Positions 1 through 10,880 of a stretch of DNA of 64,000 nucleotides are shown in pieces; the first letter of the stretch is position 1, and each line of letters begins with the position of its first letter. Origin of the DNA: Symsagittifera roscoffensis (lineage: Eukaryota; Xenacoelomorpha; Acoela; Convolutidae). The position numbers and the translations under genes were made by a program. The notes below the pieces were generated by a model. It was not told the DNA's origin, did not search any database, and saw only the letters and a program-made list of their open reading frames with translations. Location of the stretch: NCBI RefSeq assembly GCF_963678635.1, contig NC_087066.1, forward strand, positions 4,989,954-5,053,953, written 5' to 3'.

Positions 1-538
1 GGTATTTTTCATCTAATTTTATATGTCCTTGATATCTTTCAAGTTCTGCTTGATGTACAGAGTCTGAAAAAACTTGGAAGTATACTAACTTTCTATCTGT
101 GTTTTTATTTTTTGTGATATTTAGTCGGAGTAACTCGTTTTTACAATCTTCGGGATTTAGGTGTAAAAGTCGTTCGATATTACTTTGGTAGAATGATTCA
201 TGGTCAAGTCGGTTTTTATTTCCGTTTGAGACTTGTGAACAATGTACTTTTTTCTCAGAGAATGTTGCTGTGAATTTATATCCTATAACTGTTGTTGCTC
301 GGGCTTTTGAGTAAAGTGTTGCTATTACATTTGTTGTTTCTATGGCTTGTGGTTCTGTTTCGCATTGTGATACTTGATTTATTGCATATTTGTGTAGTGT
401 TTTTTGTTCGTTTTCTTCACAATCGTAATGTGTTACTAATAAATCTTGGGGTCCTGTGCGGGGGGAAGGGTTTATGTTTTGATTTGAGATTACTAGAAAA
501 AGGAGTTGGAGAAAAATTAATAATTTTAGAATATACAT
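1..538 (-). CDS. env: Envelope-type glycoprotein, N-terminal part, truncated by window edge
   Basis: ATG at 538 opens a frame of about 179 codons that is still open at base 1. The first ~18 residues (MYILKLLIFLQLLFLVIS) are a textbook signal peptide. The visible ectodomain has four widely spaced cysteines and an N-glycosylation sequon (N-I-T). No transmembrane segment or furin-like site is reached. The ATG lies in the same frame as the upstream start-less ORF, nine codons after that ORF's stop. By position (after pol, before the 3' LTR) and by signal peptide this is the element's envelope gene, acting at the secretory pathway and cell surface. I cannot assign the fusion-protein family from the fragment. 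No lesion is seen in the visible part. Confidence 0.72.
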   Translation of the reverse strand, partial: MYILKLLIFLQLLFLVISNQNINPSPRTGPQDLLVTHYDCEENEQKTLHKYAINQVSQCETEPQAIETTNVIATLYSKARATTVIGYKFTATFSEKKVHCSQVSNGNKNRLDHESFYQSNIERLLHLNPEDCKNELLRLNITKNKNTDRKLVYFQVFSDSVHQAELERYQGHIKLDEKY

Positions 539-562
539 GTGTATGATAATCCTGAGTATGGG

Positions 563-1657
563 TTATAAAATGTAATGTAACCAATTGTCTTTTTTGGTGT
601 ATCTGTCGTATTTATATATTACTTCAGTTGTTATAAATGGTGGTGGTAGTGATTGAGCTGTTATGTTTGGTGGGTTTAAAGGGTAGGGATGTTGAGTAAT
701 GTTGTTTAGTTTAACTGTGATTTCAAACTTTAATTGTAAACTATTTTGTTGGAGTATTTGTATATTGTGGTCACGAATATCGTCGTGGATGTCTTGTCGA
801 TATTGTAGTCTATTGAGTGCCCAGTTGTGAAGGCGATTACTTTCTAAGTGTTGTCCAAATAGTGGTGGAGGTGCTGTAAATGTATTCCAATCTAGTCTTA
901 AAGGAATAGTTGTTGATGATTGTTCTCGATATCTTGCGTCGAGATTATTTGGAAAATTTAAGTTAAAAGGTGTCGGTGAAATTTGGCTAATTGATGGTGT
1001 TGATGGAAGTGATAATGTTTCCGGTAGTGATGAGGATGTTGTATCTGAAGAAATATCTATTGGGTCATTGGTTAAATTTGGTTCACCTTGTGTGAATGAA
1101 TGTGTTGTCCAATATGGTAGTCGTGATGTTTGGTTTGGGGGATTAAAGGGATTTTCACGTACTTGTTCAGATGTTGGTGTTGAACCTAAGTAATCTGAGG
1201 GTAGGCTTGAGGTGCTACGTTGTGAAAGAAGTGTAGGGGTTTCTGGTAAGATACCAGTGGGGTTTTCTGGAGTGCTTTGTGATGGGGATTGAGGTATTTC
1301 AAAATGAACTCGGGGAGTTTGAAAATTTTTGTTTCGTCGAGGATGTATAATTTGTCTATTTATTTCGGTTGTGTTTTGGTTTTGGCTAGGATGTCGTATT
1401 CTACTTAGTTCTGGTGGTAGTGTTGGGTATAAGTTATATGTTGGTTCACTTAAAGGTGCTTGTCGTTGAACGGGTTCTAGTGGTTCAGATAAGCGTGCGT
1501 GTCGTTCTTCAAAAGTATATGGGTTATCTTGAAAGGAAATTCGTGTAGATGTTTGAGGATTTTGGGTAGTTGAAGGTGTTGTTGGGTTATCTTGGGATGA
1601 TGTCGGTGAAGACTGACTTTGGGACTGTTGGTTAGCAATTTTTGATAGTTTTTTGGT
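563..1657 (-). CDS. Start-less Pro/Thr/Ser/Gln-rich ORF between pol and env, probably spliced
   Basis: An uninterrupted frame of 364 codons runs from just after a stop at 1658-1660 to a TAA at 563-565 and contains no ATG, so ordinary ORF finders miss it. It is rich in P, T, S, Q and N for about 230 residues and then becomes more ordered (W, L, Y, charged) towards its end. Near its 5' edge the minus strand has TGCTAAC followed seven bases later by CAG (exon would begin at 1624), which looks like a branch point plus 3' splice site. Inference: it is translated from a spliced subgenomic RNA that supplies the start codon upstream, as with env RNAs of gypsy and retroviruses. Its role is unknown; the position suits an env-associated or Gag-like accessory product. 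The lack of any stop across 364 codons argues for selection until recently. Confidence 0.6.
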   Translation of the reverse strand, partial: TKKLSKIANQQSQSQSSPTSSQDNPTTPSTTQNPQTSTRISFQDNPYTFEERHARLSEPLEPVQRQAPLSEPTYNLYPTLPPELSRIRHPSQNQNTTEINRQIIHPRRNKNFQTPRVHFEIPQSPSQSTPENPTGILPETPTLLSQRSTSSLPSDYLGSTPTSEQVRENPFNPPNQTSRLPYWTTHSFTQGEPNLTNDPIDISSDTTSSSLPETLSLPSTPSISQISPTPFNLNFPNNLDARYREQSSTTIPLRLDWNTFTAPPPLFGQHLESNRLHNWALNRLQYRQDIHDDIRDHNIQILQQNSLQLKFEITVKLNNITQHPYPLNPPNITAQSLPPPFITTEVIYKYDRYTKKDNWLHYIL

Positions 1658-2672
1658 TTATTCTTTTAGTGAAAAAGTTTATGTTTATTATAGTATTCTT
1701 CTAAAAAAGAATTAGGAGGATTGTTGCTAGAGCGAATTTGATGATTGCTTTTTTTATACATTTGCATATGGTCAAAATGAGGGATGATAGAAATGTTATA
1801 AAAATTACAAATAGTAAAAAAATATCAGTTCTACTGAAAATGGTTCGTATCATTTAGACAAGTTTTATGAATCGTACCTGTGGATATAATCGAGGGCTTT
1901 TGAAAGTTGGAGGAATAGTTCAAATATGGATTAGAAAATTTAAAAAATATTGCAAAAAATGATTAAGATTATTACAAAAGATTCAAAGATATCAAAAAGA
2001 AATATTATAAAAGTTTTAAGTATCGTAAAAAATTGTATGAGATTTGTTAGAATTATATTGACTGATTGGGAGAAGAGCATTTAAGAAATGACTTCTTGAT
2101 CGAATATTTTTTGTTGTTTGGGGCAATTTTCAAGTGTGGTCGGATTATTTATTGGTTTTTTGACAAGTGGGTTGAGTTTTGTGAAAAATTGTTGGGGGCA
2201 TTTTTTATGGTGATCGGGAGGTCGTCTTTTTCTTTATTTTTATTTGTCAAATGATCCGGGGTATGGTGAGATTTTTGTACTTTAGGCTAATTAAAATGTT
2301 CGTTCTGTTACTTTAGGCTAAGTTAACAGATTTGTTTGGGGGGTATTTGAGGTCTGAGTTGGGGAAATATTGTTGATCTTTGGGTTATTAGATAAGGGAG
2401 GGTTATGATATTATGGTGATATTTATTTTAGTTGTCAAGTTGGAGTGGTTTGCTTATTTTTGACCTGGAGGTCGTAAAGTTATAGTTAGAGATATGCCTG
2501 GAGTTTTATATCGTTCGTCTAGTTGATCTGTGTTAGAGTTAGAGAAGGTGACGGATTGGATGAGTCCTATTGGCTAATTATGAACTAGAATCATTGCGTG
2601 TTTGTCAGCATGTTATTTTGAAAAATGAAAATTCAAAATGTTTCAAAGGTTTCAAGATTGTGAAATATAAAA
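1658..2672 (-). other. Region between pol and the env block, no ORF
   Basis: About 1 kb of element DNA with stops in all minus-strand frames. It keeps the element's strand bias. A short plus-strand frame at 2066-2254 is antisense noise. The only signal I can point to is at its left edge, the splice-acceptor-like sequence just inside the start-less ORF, so this stretch probably acts as the 3' part of the intron removed from the env RNA. Confidence 0.5.
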
Positions 2673-3224
2673 TTAAAGTTGTTTTTGAAATTCGACTTTC
2701 TTTAATATTTTAGATTGTGGGATGAATATTTTATAATTTTTACGTGGTTGATTTCTAAGTCGTGATGACTCTCTATGTTCTGATTTGTTGATTTGCTCTT
2801 GGGGTATTATTTGTTCTGTCATTTTTCTATTTCTCCTTTCTTTTTGAGATGTATTTTGATCTAGATTTTTTGTATTGCTTTTTGTGGTGGTTGATTTTGT
2901 ATTTTGGTTTTTGAGGTGAAAATCTTTTTGTTCCTTTGTTGTATTTTCCGTATGTGGGTTATTTTGAATAACTTTTAAACCTGTAAAAGAATATAATTGA
3001 GTTAGTTCGCGGAGTGCGTATTCTTTTGGATAATAAGGTAATAGGTTATTTCGATGTTGAACGATTTCTTTTTTGTCTGAGTCGGTGATTTTATATGTGA
3101 CATCAGTGGGTTTTGCAATTATTTGGTATGGTCCTTTACGAAGGGGTTGTAATTTTTTAGAAATTCCTTTTTGAGTATTAAAATTGGGAATTAAAACAAA
3201 TGTTCCAATTTTTAAATGGAGGCT
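2673..3224 (-). pseudogene. pol: Pol C-terminus: integrase GPY/F region and charged tail, out of frame
   Basis: The main integrase frame ends at 3212, but a neighbouring frame is open from about 3224 to a TAA at 2673 and continues the protein naturally. It begins with a beta-rich stretch and reaches LRKGPYQI, the GPY/F signature of Ty3/gypsy integrases, then a Lys/Gln/Asn-rich, strongly basic tail of about 130 residues. The shift lies between about 3212 and 3240. In an intact element this would be the end of the Gag-Pol polyprotein, where GPY/F modules help integrase multimerise and bind DNA. Here it can only be made with a frame change. I see no slippery site that would make a programmed shift likely, so I read it as damage. 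Confidence 0.75.
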
Positions 3225-6073
3225 GGTGTAAAGCGTGAATTTATTTGTTCATTAATGTTTTGCCTTTGTAACAACTTTTTTGTTACTTTTTGGTAAATTT
3301 CATTGTGTTTTTTATCTCTGTTTAAAATCCATTCGGTGTGTGTACCGGAGGCTAATTTAAGAATTTGTGGGTGATGAAAATGATCTTCATCGTGTGTATG
3401 TAAAGGTAGGTTATAACAAATTGAATCTTTATTCGGTTGACAATAACTTTGTGCGTTTTTATGAGAGTTTGCTGTAAACATTATTGGTTTGCGTGGCTTT
3501 TGGTTAAAAACCATTTCATATGGTGACATTCCTAGAGTTGTCGTAATTTGTGAATTATATGCTAAGGGAAATAGTTTTACATCTGCTGACCATTCGGTGT
3601 ATCTTGTATCATTTCCATTGATGATACATCTGAGATATTCTTGTAATGAACGGTTCATACCTTCGACTAAGCCGTTTGTCCAAGGTGCGTGAGATGTACG
3701 TGGTTTGTGTTTGATGTTATATAAATGACATAGTGTGATGATTTCATTATTTATGAATTCTGTACCGTTGTCTGTAACTAAAATTTCTGGTAGTCCAAAT
3801 TTGGCTATCCAGTGTTCATAAAGCGTTGTGTAAGCATAATAAGCGTTACAATGTGGTACTGGGTTAAGTGCTACATAATGTGTAAATGCGTCAACAATTA
3901 CCATAATGTAGGAGTTTCCTTCAGATGAGGGTGAAATTGGTCCTTTTGTATCAAAGGAGATACGGTGGTTAAAGTACAAACTTTGTCCTTTAAAATCTTG
4001 TTTTTGTGCTATTTGTTTTTGATTTGGATAAGGTTTATTTAGTTGACATACTATACAATCATTGCATAGTACTTTTATCCAAATTGGTGCATTTGGGAAA
4101 TAAAAGTTTTGTATGAAATTTGAATATGTTTTCTCTGATCCAGAGTGTCCTTTAATATTTTGTGTATGTGAAATATTAAAAGCTATGAGAATCATACTCA
4201 AAGGGAGACAGGGAACTGTAGATTCATTTAATTTATATTCTAAAAGGTCTGTATTTTCGTTAATTGTTGTATTATTAAATTTTCGAAAGTATCGGAGGAG
4301 TGTTTTGTTTCCTAAAATAGTTGTATCTGCCTTGACGGGTTTAGTTTTATATTTGTGCCATGATTTTAGTTGTCTAATTACTGGGTCAAGATTTTGATAT
4401 TGTTTCAATGTTGCAATTGTAATTGTTTCTGTTGGGGGGAGAAAAATGTTTTCAATTTCTAATTTAGATAAGGGTATTGTATCAAATGGGTCATGGAGGT
4501 CAAAAACTTGATTTATTGTGTATTTTGAATCGTTTGTTTGTGGTCCTGATAAATTTATTTTATCAGTTAGGTTTTCTTTTTCAATTAGTGGAAAAAGATC
4601 TTTTTTAGGCGGGTGTTGTTTTATTCTTTTTTGTTGGGTGTTATTTTTTATCCATTGTGAATATGGAATTGGTTTAAAAGTTGATGTTCCAAGTAGATCA
4701 ACTTCATAGTGATTATTTTGGCAATCTAAATAAAGTGGAAAATGTTGTAAACTATTTATCTGTGATTGTTCAACGTCAGTTTTTACTGCATATTTGCATT
4801 CCAATCGGGATGATGTTTCGTTTTCTGCAAGGTAGAATTTTATATTTTTGGGTATTTCAACTGTGGTTTTACGTGTAAGTAATTCAGGTGGCGTATTTCG
4901 ACTTAAAGTGTCTGGTAATGCAAGATTTTTTCCTGCGGTCCAAACTATATGTAAGTTTGGGAATTTCATTAAAATTAGTTGAAATCTATAAACTCGGTGG
5001 TTTGGATTAGATTTTTGTGTAAAGAGAAAGATGATTGGTTTATGGTCTGTGAAAAGAACTGTTGGATGTTTTGATCCAAGTATCAGAAATTCATATTCTG
5101 TGAGTGTATATATTATGGCTGTACATTCTATCATTAGAGTTGAGAGTCGTAGCTCTGCTTGAGTGAATAATCGAGAATTTGCTGATATAAGGTTCATTTT
5201 ATTTGTACCATTATGTGATTGTAATAATGCTGCGCCGATGCCAAAGTTCGAAGCATCGCACATTGCATAGAATGGTTGATTTGGATCTGGAATTGTGTTC
5301 GAAATTTGTTCAGTTAAGAGTTTCTTAATTTCTTCAAATCGTGCTTGATGTTCTGTATTCCATTCAAAATTATTTTGTTGTCTAAGTATATTATAGAATG
5401 GTCTTAGGTATAATTGCATTTTATAAACATATTTGCTTAAAAAGTTTAACATTCCAAGGAATTCTTGGATTTTCTTTTTATTTGTTGGTGGTTGGAGTTT
5501 CTGAATAGCATCAATGCGTGATTTCAATGGAGTGATTGTTTTTCTTTCTATATTATGTCCTAAGAATTTAACTCTTGTCAAAAAAAAGTGTGATTTATCG
5601 GGGGCGGCCTTCAGATTTTCGTTCTGAAGTATTTGGTGATAATGTTCTAAAACATTGAACATTTCTTCTTTAGTCTGTGATTGCATAAAAACATCGGCTA
5701 AATAGGTGATTGCGTTTTTCTTGAGTATTAGTGGTCTAAAAATTTTGCTCATAAAAGCTGAAAATGCTGCTGGTCCTATGGATATTCCATAGAATAGGCG
5801 GTTGAATTCATACTGTTGGTTTCCAATAACAAATTGTGTTAAACGTCGCGATTGTTCATCTAATGGCATTTGATTATATGCACTGTTCATATCTGCGGTT
5901 GTAAAGTATTTTCCGTTTATTTTTGTTAAAATAACTTGTATTGGTTCAATAGGCCAATTGCACTTTGATTCATCTATGAGTGAGTTGAGGTATCTAGCGT
6001 CGAGAACGATTTTTAATGATTCTCCTTTGGCTAGAATGATAACAGGATTGATAAATGTGTTACCTTTTGGTTG
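3212..6073 (-). pseudogene. pol: Pol: reverse transcriptase, RNase H and integrase core (broken)
   Basis: The frame is open from a TAA at 6074-6076 to 3212; its first ATG is at 5890, inside RT motif A (A-D-M-N-S-A-Y). Counting from that ATG: RT motif C at residues 63-66 reads Y-L-A-D instead of YxDD, so the first catalytic aspartate is an alanine. RNase H follows with D212, E255, D282 and D327. Integrase has a zinc-binding segment (H575, H582, C612, C615) and a DD35E core (D647, D707, E743). The RNase H and integrase catalytic residues are therefore all present. The protein would copy element RNA to DNA and insert it, but this copy cannot: the upstream stop cuts RT, the YLAD change disables it, and GPY/F is out of frame. 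Confidence 0.92.
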
Positions 6074-8827
6074 TTATTCTTTATTTACTGGTGATATAAT
6101 GTTGTATTGTTCTAAAATGTCGAGTAATCTGTTCACTTTATCGTGTAAGTGAATTGGTACTTTACTTGCTCTTTGTTTTTTGAAAACTGCGTCTGGTTTT
6201 AATGGGAGATGTAGTGATGAGCTGATTTTGCCAACATCAAATTTGGATGTTGCATAGACTGATGAATATTTGATTAGCTGTTTGGCTAATTTATCAAATT
6301 CGTCTTGTGTTATTTGTGAATGTTGGAAGTTAAACATTGTTAAAAATTTCTGTTGATTCTCTGTGTAGTTACTTATGTTGAATGTAGGTTTGAAATATGG
6401 GGTTTTTGTGAAATAATCCGTATTTCTTTTTTCGTTACTTATTATATTATTTATGGATAATTCTTCATTAAGAATTGTGGATTGACAAATATCTAATAAT
6501 TTGAGTATATTATTTACGCGATATGCTTTTTCGTGTATTGGTGATATTGTGGCGTTGGTTTCGCAATAGCCTAAAAGTCCTAAAGGTAATGTTACTTGGT
6601 AGGGTGTATTGTTGTATACATGTAAAGAAATAATATCTGAATTCGAGTTTTTCAAATATTTCATTGATGAGATTGTGATTTTGAAAAATTTATGGATAGG
6701 TTTGAATTCAAAATCTGACATATAAAATTGTTGTTTGTTTTGTTTTTTATCATATTGGTGAACTTGTTTTATTGAAAAATTGTATATGTTTCCTGATAGT
6801 GGTTTCAAGTGTTTTCTTTGTTGGTTATATATTGGATAGAATTTTGAAAAGAATGGTGGTTGTTTATTTAATCTTTGAAAAAATGTTAGGGATGTGTCTT
6901 TTGTTTTTGTATATTTATCTTTGATTAGTATTTTACTGTTCAAGATGTTGATTGTTGGTATATATTTAGAGATAAATGGTATTCCAATGATATTGTGTTT
7001 AATATCAGTGATATGGAATATTTGTTTAAATGGTTTATTTAAAATTTTATTTTGCTCTATTGTTCTTGTGGGGAGAAATAATTGAATTTTTCCGTAGTTT
7101 ATTAATGTTGATCCTTGTGCTGTTGCTAGCTTACTGGAGGTTTCAAGAGGTGTTAGCTTTGGGTGTAAGGTTTTTATTTCATTCCATGTGGGAATGTTTA
7201 TTATATTTGATTCTGCTCCTGAATCAATTAGAAAATCAATTTCAAGATCTGGTGGTTGAAATTCTTTGTTTCTTGGACTTTCTAAGAGAAATGGTATTGT
7301 CCAAATTTTTTCTTTAGGTTGTTCTTTTTGTATATTTTGATAGATGTGGTTTGTATTCAAGCATTTTGTTTTGTCATTCTCATTGCATTGATTTGTAGCG
7401 TTAATTCCATTAATTTCTTGCGTCGTTGGTGTGGAATGGATGGGTTCAATATAATAATTGTGAAGGAGTTCTGATTGATTGTCATATATGTGTGATGAAA
7501 ATGGTTGTTCATATATAATAGGTTCATAGTCATTTTCGACTGCTATCATATTGATGGAGAGAGTATTTTCTGTATCACTTTCTGAGTCTGATGATCCACA
7601 GTTTATTTGATTGAGTTGTAACGTATCATTTACTGTGTCATCAATACCTGGGGGGTCTGATGTTGTTTCTGGATTTGATTGTACTTGATTAATATGTCTT
7701 TGATGTTTAGGGGTACTACTTCTGTGGCGATTATTAGAATTATTATAATGATTACTATTCCGGTGTGGTGATTGGGAATAATTTCTATAACGATTATTAT
7801 AACTTGAATGTCGATTTTGTGAATTATTTCGTGATCTTTTTTGATAATTACCGTTTGATCTGTTATATGAGTTATTTCTTGATCGATTGTTTGGGTAATA
7901 CTGATTTCGGTTGTTTGAATAGCTTCTATTTCGATTATTGGAATAGTTTCTATTTCTATTATATGATGAGTTTCGTGACTGATTGTTTGGATAGTATTTA
8001 TTTCTTGATTGGGAATTAGATCTAGAAACAAATTGTGTTGTGTTTGAATTAGATCTGGAGTAGTTATTTCGACTATTTGGTCTATTGTAGTGATTTTGTG
8101 ACGGATTTTGTGTATGTCTTCGTTCTGGCGATCTTCCTCTATAACTTGAGTTATGTGGTGATTGAGTTCTTGTATAATTTGTATTGTTCGGGAGTGGTTT
8201 TCCTGAACTGTTGTTGCTGTATACCTTTTTGTTCGGTAGATTTTGATCTTTCTTCATGTATTGATAGAATGATTTATTTGGTTCTTTATATTTTTGAGGT
8301 TTATTTTGATTGTCTTGCTGTTTTTGTCTACATTCAGAAATACTATGTCCATATCGTCGGCAATAGTTACACCGTTTTTTGAAAGATGGTTTGCCTTTAA
8401 AGTTTGGGTGTTTTTCATAAATATTGAGTATTTCAGTGATTTTTTCAACGAGGTCTGTATCTGATTCCTGTATATTGTTGATATTTGTGGAATTTGTTTC
8501 AATTCGGTTTTCTGTTTCTTCGAGTTTCATTGTGATTTCCGCTTGTTCTAGTTTGTCTACTAGTTTTCGAAAATCTAAATCGGGTTCTCGAATTGAGGAG
8601 GGATGGGATGGTCTCTTTTTTATTGCTATTTTCCTTAATTGCGGTGTTAAGGTCATCATTGAGATTTCTGTCATTTTTGTGTTTTTATAGTCGTGTGTAT
8701 TTAATGAATATGCTTTTCGAACTAGTGTTTCGATGCGTACTGCTAATTGCTTGATGGTTTCATTCGGTAATCTGCGAATTTCATTACATAAAACCTCTTT
8801 GTTGTTGTTTGTTTCTGTCGGAGTCAA
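6074..8827 (-). pseudogene. pol: Gag C-terminus / nucleocapsid, aspartic protease and RT N-terminus
   Basis: A 917-codon frame (start given by a non-ATG codon, so really a continuation of gag). Residues 1-110 complete the capsid domain. A CCHC knuckle C153-X2-C156-X4-H161-X4-C166 binds RNA. Residues 220-375 are an N/R/S-rich linker with SR-like repeats. The retroviral-type protease has D535-S-G-A. The last ~90 residues are the RT fingers and end at a TAA, after which the same frame carries on directly into the next RT segment. Capsid, nucleocapsid, protease and RT thus belong to one long polyprotein frame, split from gag upstream by a frame change near 8790 and from the rest of pol by a single nonsense codon. 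Confidence 0.88.
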
Positions 8828-10880
8828 ACATTTTTGAAAATTCTTGTGTAAACCTTTTCCAATTTGATTTTATTTCTATAGGCAATACTGAAAACCATTT
8901 TTGGGCTGCGCCGTCTAAGGTTGTCTGTATCAACGCTGTGCGTCGATGTATCCAGTTTTGATGTAGTGGCGTATTAATTGGTTCAGGTCCTATATTTAAA
9001 ATCAAATTTGCTGTTACTGCATTTAAATAATCTTCTACAGAATATTCAGGGTCTGTTCCTGTAAATACCATTAAAGGTTTGTTTGATGTTATTGATGATC
9101 CACCCATAAGGTATGGATTCATTGTCATTTGTAATGATTCTGCTGCATTTGGCATTTGAGAAAAATTTGAAAGTTGATTTCTTGTTATTTCGTGTTGTTG
9201 AAGATAATATGGGAGTGGTATTTCATTTTGCATTTGTGTTGGTTGATACGAGTGTGTGATCATTGGGTTTTGTTGCTGAATTGGTTGAAAAGATTGTGTA
9301 TTAATTGGGTTTTGTGTTTGGATTGGTTGTTGATTTTGTGTATCTATCGGTTGTGGAGAAAAAATTCTATGATTTGTATGTGGTTTCTGTACTCCTTGTC
9401 CACGATATTCTTGATTATATGGTGCAAATATATCTGGTTGTAAAAAATCATCAGCTGAGGATAAGTAATCCATTTGATAAGATGTTTGTTTTTTATTCTT
9501 ATTTTGTTGTAAAAATGGATAATTTTCACTACGATCCTGTGGAGGATGTGAATTTGTTTGAAAATTTACTGAATTGGTTGATGCCATTGGGTTATCCCAG
9601 TTTCGAGATCTTATATGATTATTAGTATTTTTTCGTGGGGGATAGTTTGTTTTTGATGGATGTGTGTAATTATAATTATGTTCTGCAAAATTGTTTCTAG
9701 TGAACGTTTTACGTGTTTTTGACGGTATTGTCATGGGTCTGTATGTTTGATAATTCATGTGTGAATATTTTGGGGCAACCGAAGGTTTAACGGTTGATTG
9801 CAAGGTTACCTGTGTTTGTGAAGGGTTTGTATTTCTTGGTGTTGTTAAATTTGGACGTATCGGTGAAATGTTTTGTTGTGTAGTTGTTGTGTGTACGATT
9901 TCTTCATTTATGAAGTGTGATGGTGTCTGGATATCTTGTTGAGTGAGATTCCTAGTTCCATTGAGGTTTTCATTGTGTATGACTGTGGAGTTTAAACTAT
10001 TATTTTGCATATCAGGTAAAAATGTATTATAGTTTAATGGTGTTGCATCAATGGTTAATGGTATTACTCTTACATAATCTCTTACATAAGATATGGTACT
10101 TATTGCTTGACTTGAGATTGATTGTGGGAAGTTTATGAATGCGGGATGAGACCATTCGGGGTCCCAAACATAGTCTGACTGTTCTGTGATGGCAGTATCA
10201 TCGTTTGAGTTTTGAGGTCTAAAATTTTTTCTTGCTTGTGAAATTAAATCAATATTATGTGTGAAATAATCTATTATAAACCATGCCAAAATTTTTTGTA
10301 AGTCATGTTTTGTATGTGGTGAAACTTCATCTTTAGTGAAATTTTCTTGAATTATATTTAGAAAACTAGAGAGTAGTGTGATTTCATGTCGTACTCTTAT
10401 ATGTTTAGATGTTTCTGTCGGTGAGACATTTGGGATTGGGATTTCGTTTTCTAATATCGAGATATAACTATATATTATTGCAAAAACTTCATTGGTGAAT
10501 ATGGAGTTTGCTCTTTGTGAGTTATGATATTGTATGCTTTTTATATATTCTGAGAATATTTTTGAAATTTCTAAATCAAGGTCGTCTGTTTGAATTACAT
10601 ATTTGCTGTGATTCTGGTTTGGTGAGCTGAATTCTATGGAGTAGATTCCGTATTGTTGTGTTAAGTTACATATATCTTTCAGATAGTGATCGATAATTTG
10701 TCTTTTGATTTTTACATCTGGGAACTCTGTTTTACATGGGCTGATTCCGGGTTCAAACAAATTTAAGAGTAAATTCTTGCAAAATATATGCTGTCCTCTA
10801 TCATTGGTTGCATCTACAATGAAGGGGAAGATATCATCATCATCTGGACTTTCTTCACCTGGGGTGTGCGTTGAGCTCAT
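8784..10880 (-). CDS. gag: Gag, long N-terminal part, ends inside the capsid domain
   Basis: ATG at 10,880 opens a 698-codon frame. Residues 1-230 are a folded, helix-rich region without a family I recognise. Residues ~230-590 are Gln/Asn/Pro/Thr-rich and low in complexity. From ~600 a retrotransposon-Gag (capsid) domain begins (FTGTDPEYSVEDYLNAV, then W-rich helices with DGAAQKWF). That domain is cut off at the stop at 8784 and its second half continues in another frame from ~8827. Splitting a domain mid-helix is not what a programmed gag-pol shift does, so I call it a lesion, although an RNA-level shift cannot be excluded. Normal role: assembling virus-like particles in the cytoplasm. The gag start overlaps the end of the small basic ORF by about 26 bases. 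Confidence 0.85.
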   Translation of the reverse strand: MSSTHTPGEESPDDDDIFPFIVDATNDRGQHIFCKNLLLNLFEPGISPCKTEFPDVKIKRQIIDHYLKDICNLTQQYGIYSIEFSSPNQNHSKYVIQTDDLDLEISKIFSEYIKSIQYHNSQRANSIFTNEVFAIIYSYISILENEIPIPNVSPTETSKHIRVRHEITLLSSFLNIIQENFTKDEVSPHTKHDLQKILAWFIIDYFTHNIDLISQARKNFRPQNSNDDTAITEQSDYVWDPEWSHPAFINFPQSISSQAISTISYVRDYVRVIPLTIDATPLNYNTFLPDMQNNSLNSTVIHNENLNGTRNLTQQDIQTPSHFINEEIVHTTTTQQNISPIRPNLTTPRNTNPSQTQVTLQSTVKPSVAPKYSHMNYQTYRPMTIPSKTRKTFTRNNFAEHNYNYTHPSKTNYPPRKNTNNHIRSRNWDNPMASTNSVNFQTNSHPPQDRSENYPFLQQNKNKKQTSYQMDYLSSADDFLQPDIFAPYNQEYRGQGVQKPHTNHRIFSPQPIDTQNQQPIQTQNPINTQSFQPIQQQNPMITHSYQPTQMQNEIPLPYYLQQHEITRNQLSNFSQMPNAAESLQMTMNPYLMGGSSITSNKPLMVFTGTDPEYSVEDYLNAVTANLILNIGPEPINTPLHQNWIHRRTALIQTTLDGAAQKWFSVLPIEIKSNWKRFTQEFSKMFDSDRNKQQQRGFM

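Noticed and set aside
292-546. 84-codon plus-strand frame
   Set aside because: Antisense to the env signal-peptide region; leucine/valine-rich shadow of the element's A/C-rich coding strand.
7630-8031. 133-codon minus frame, Ile/His/Thr-rich
   Set aside because: Alternative frame over the N/R/S-rich repeat of the Gag-Pol linker; repetitive coding sequence opens other frames.
9174-9625. Plus-strand frames of 89 and 106 codons
   Set aside because: Antisense to the Gln/Asn-rich part of gag.
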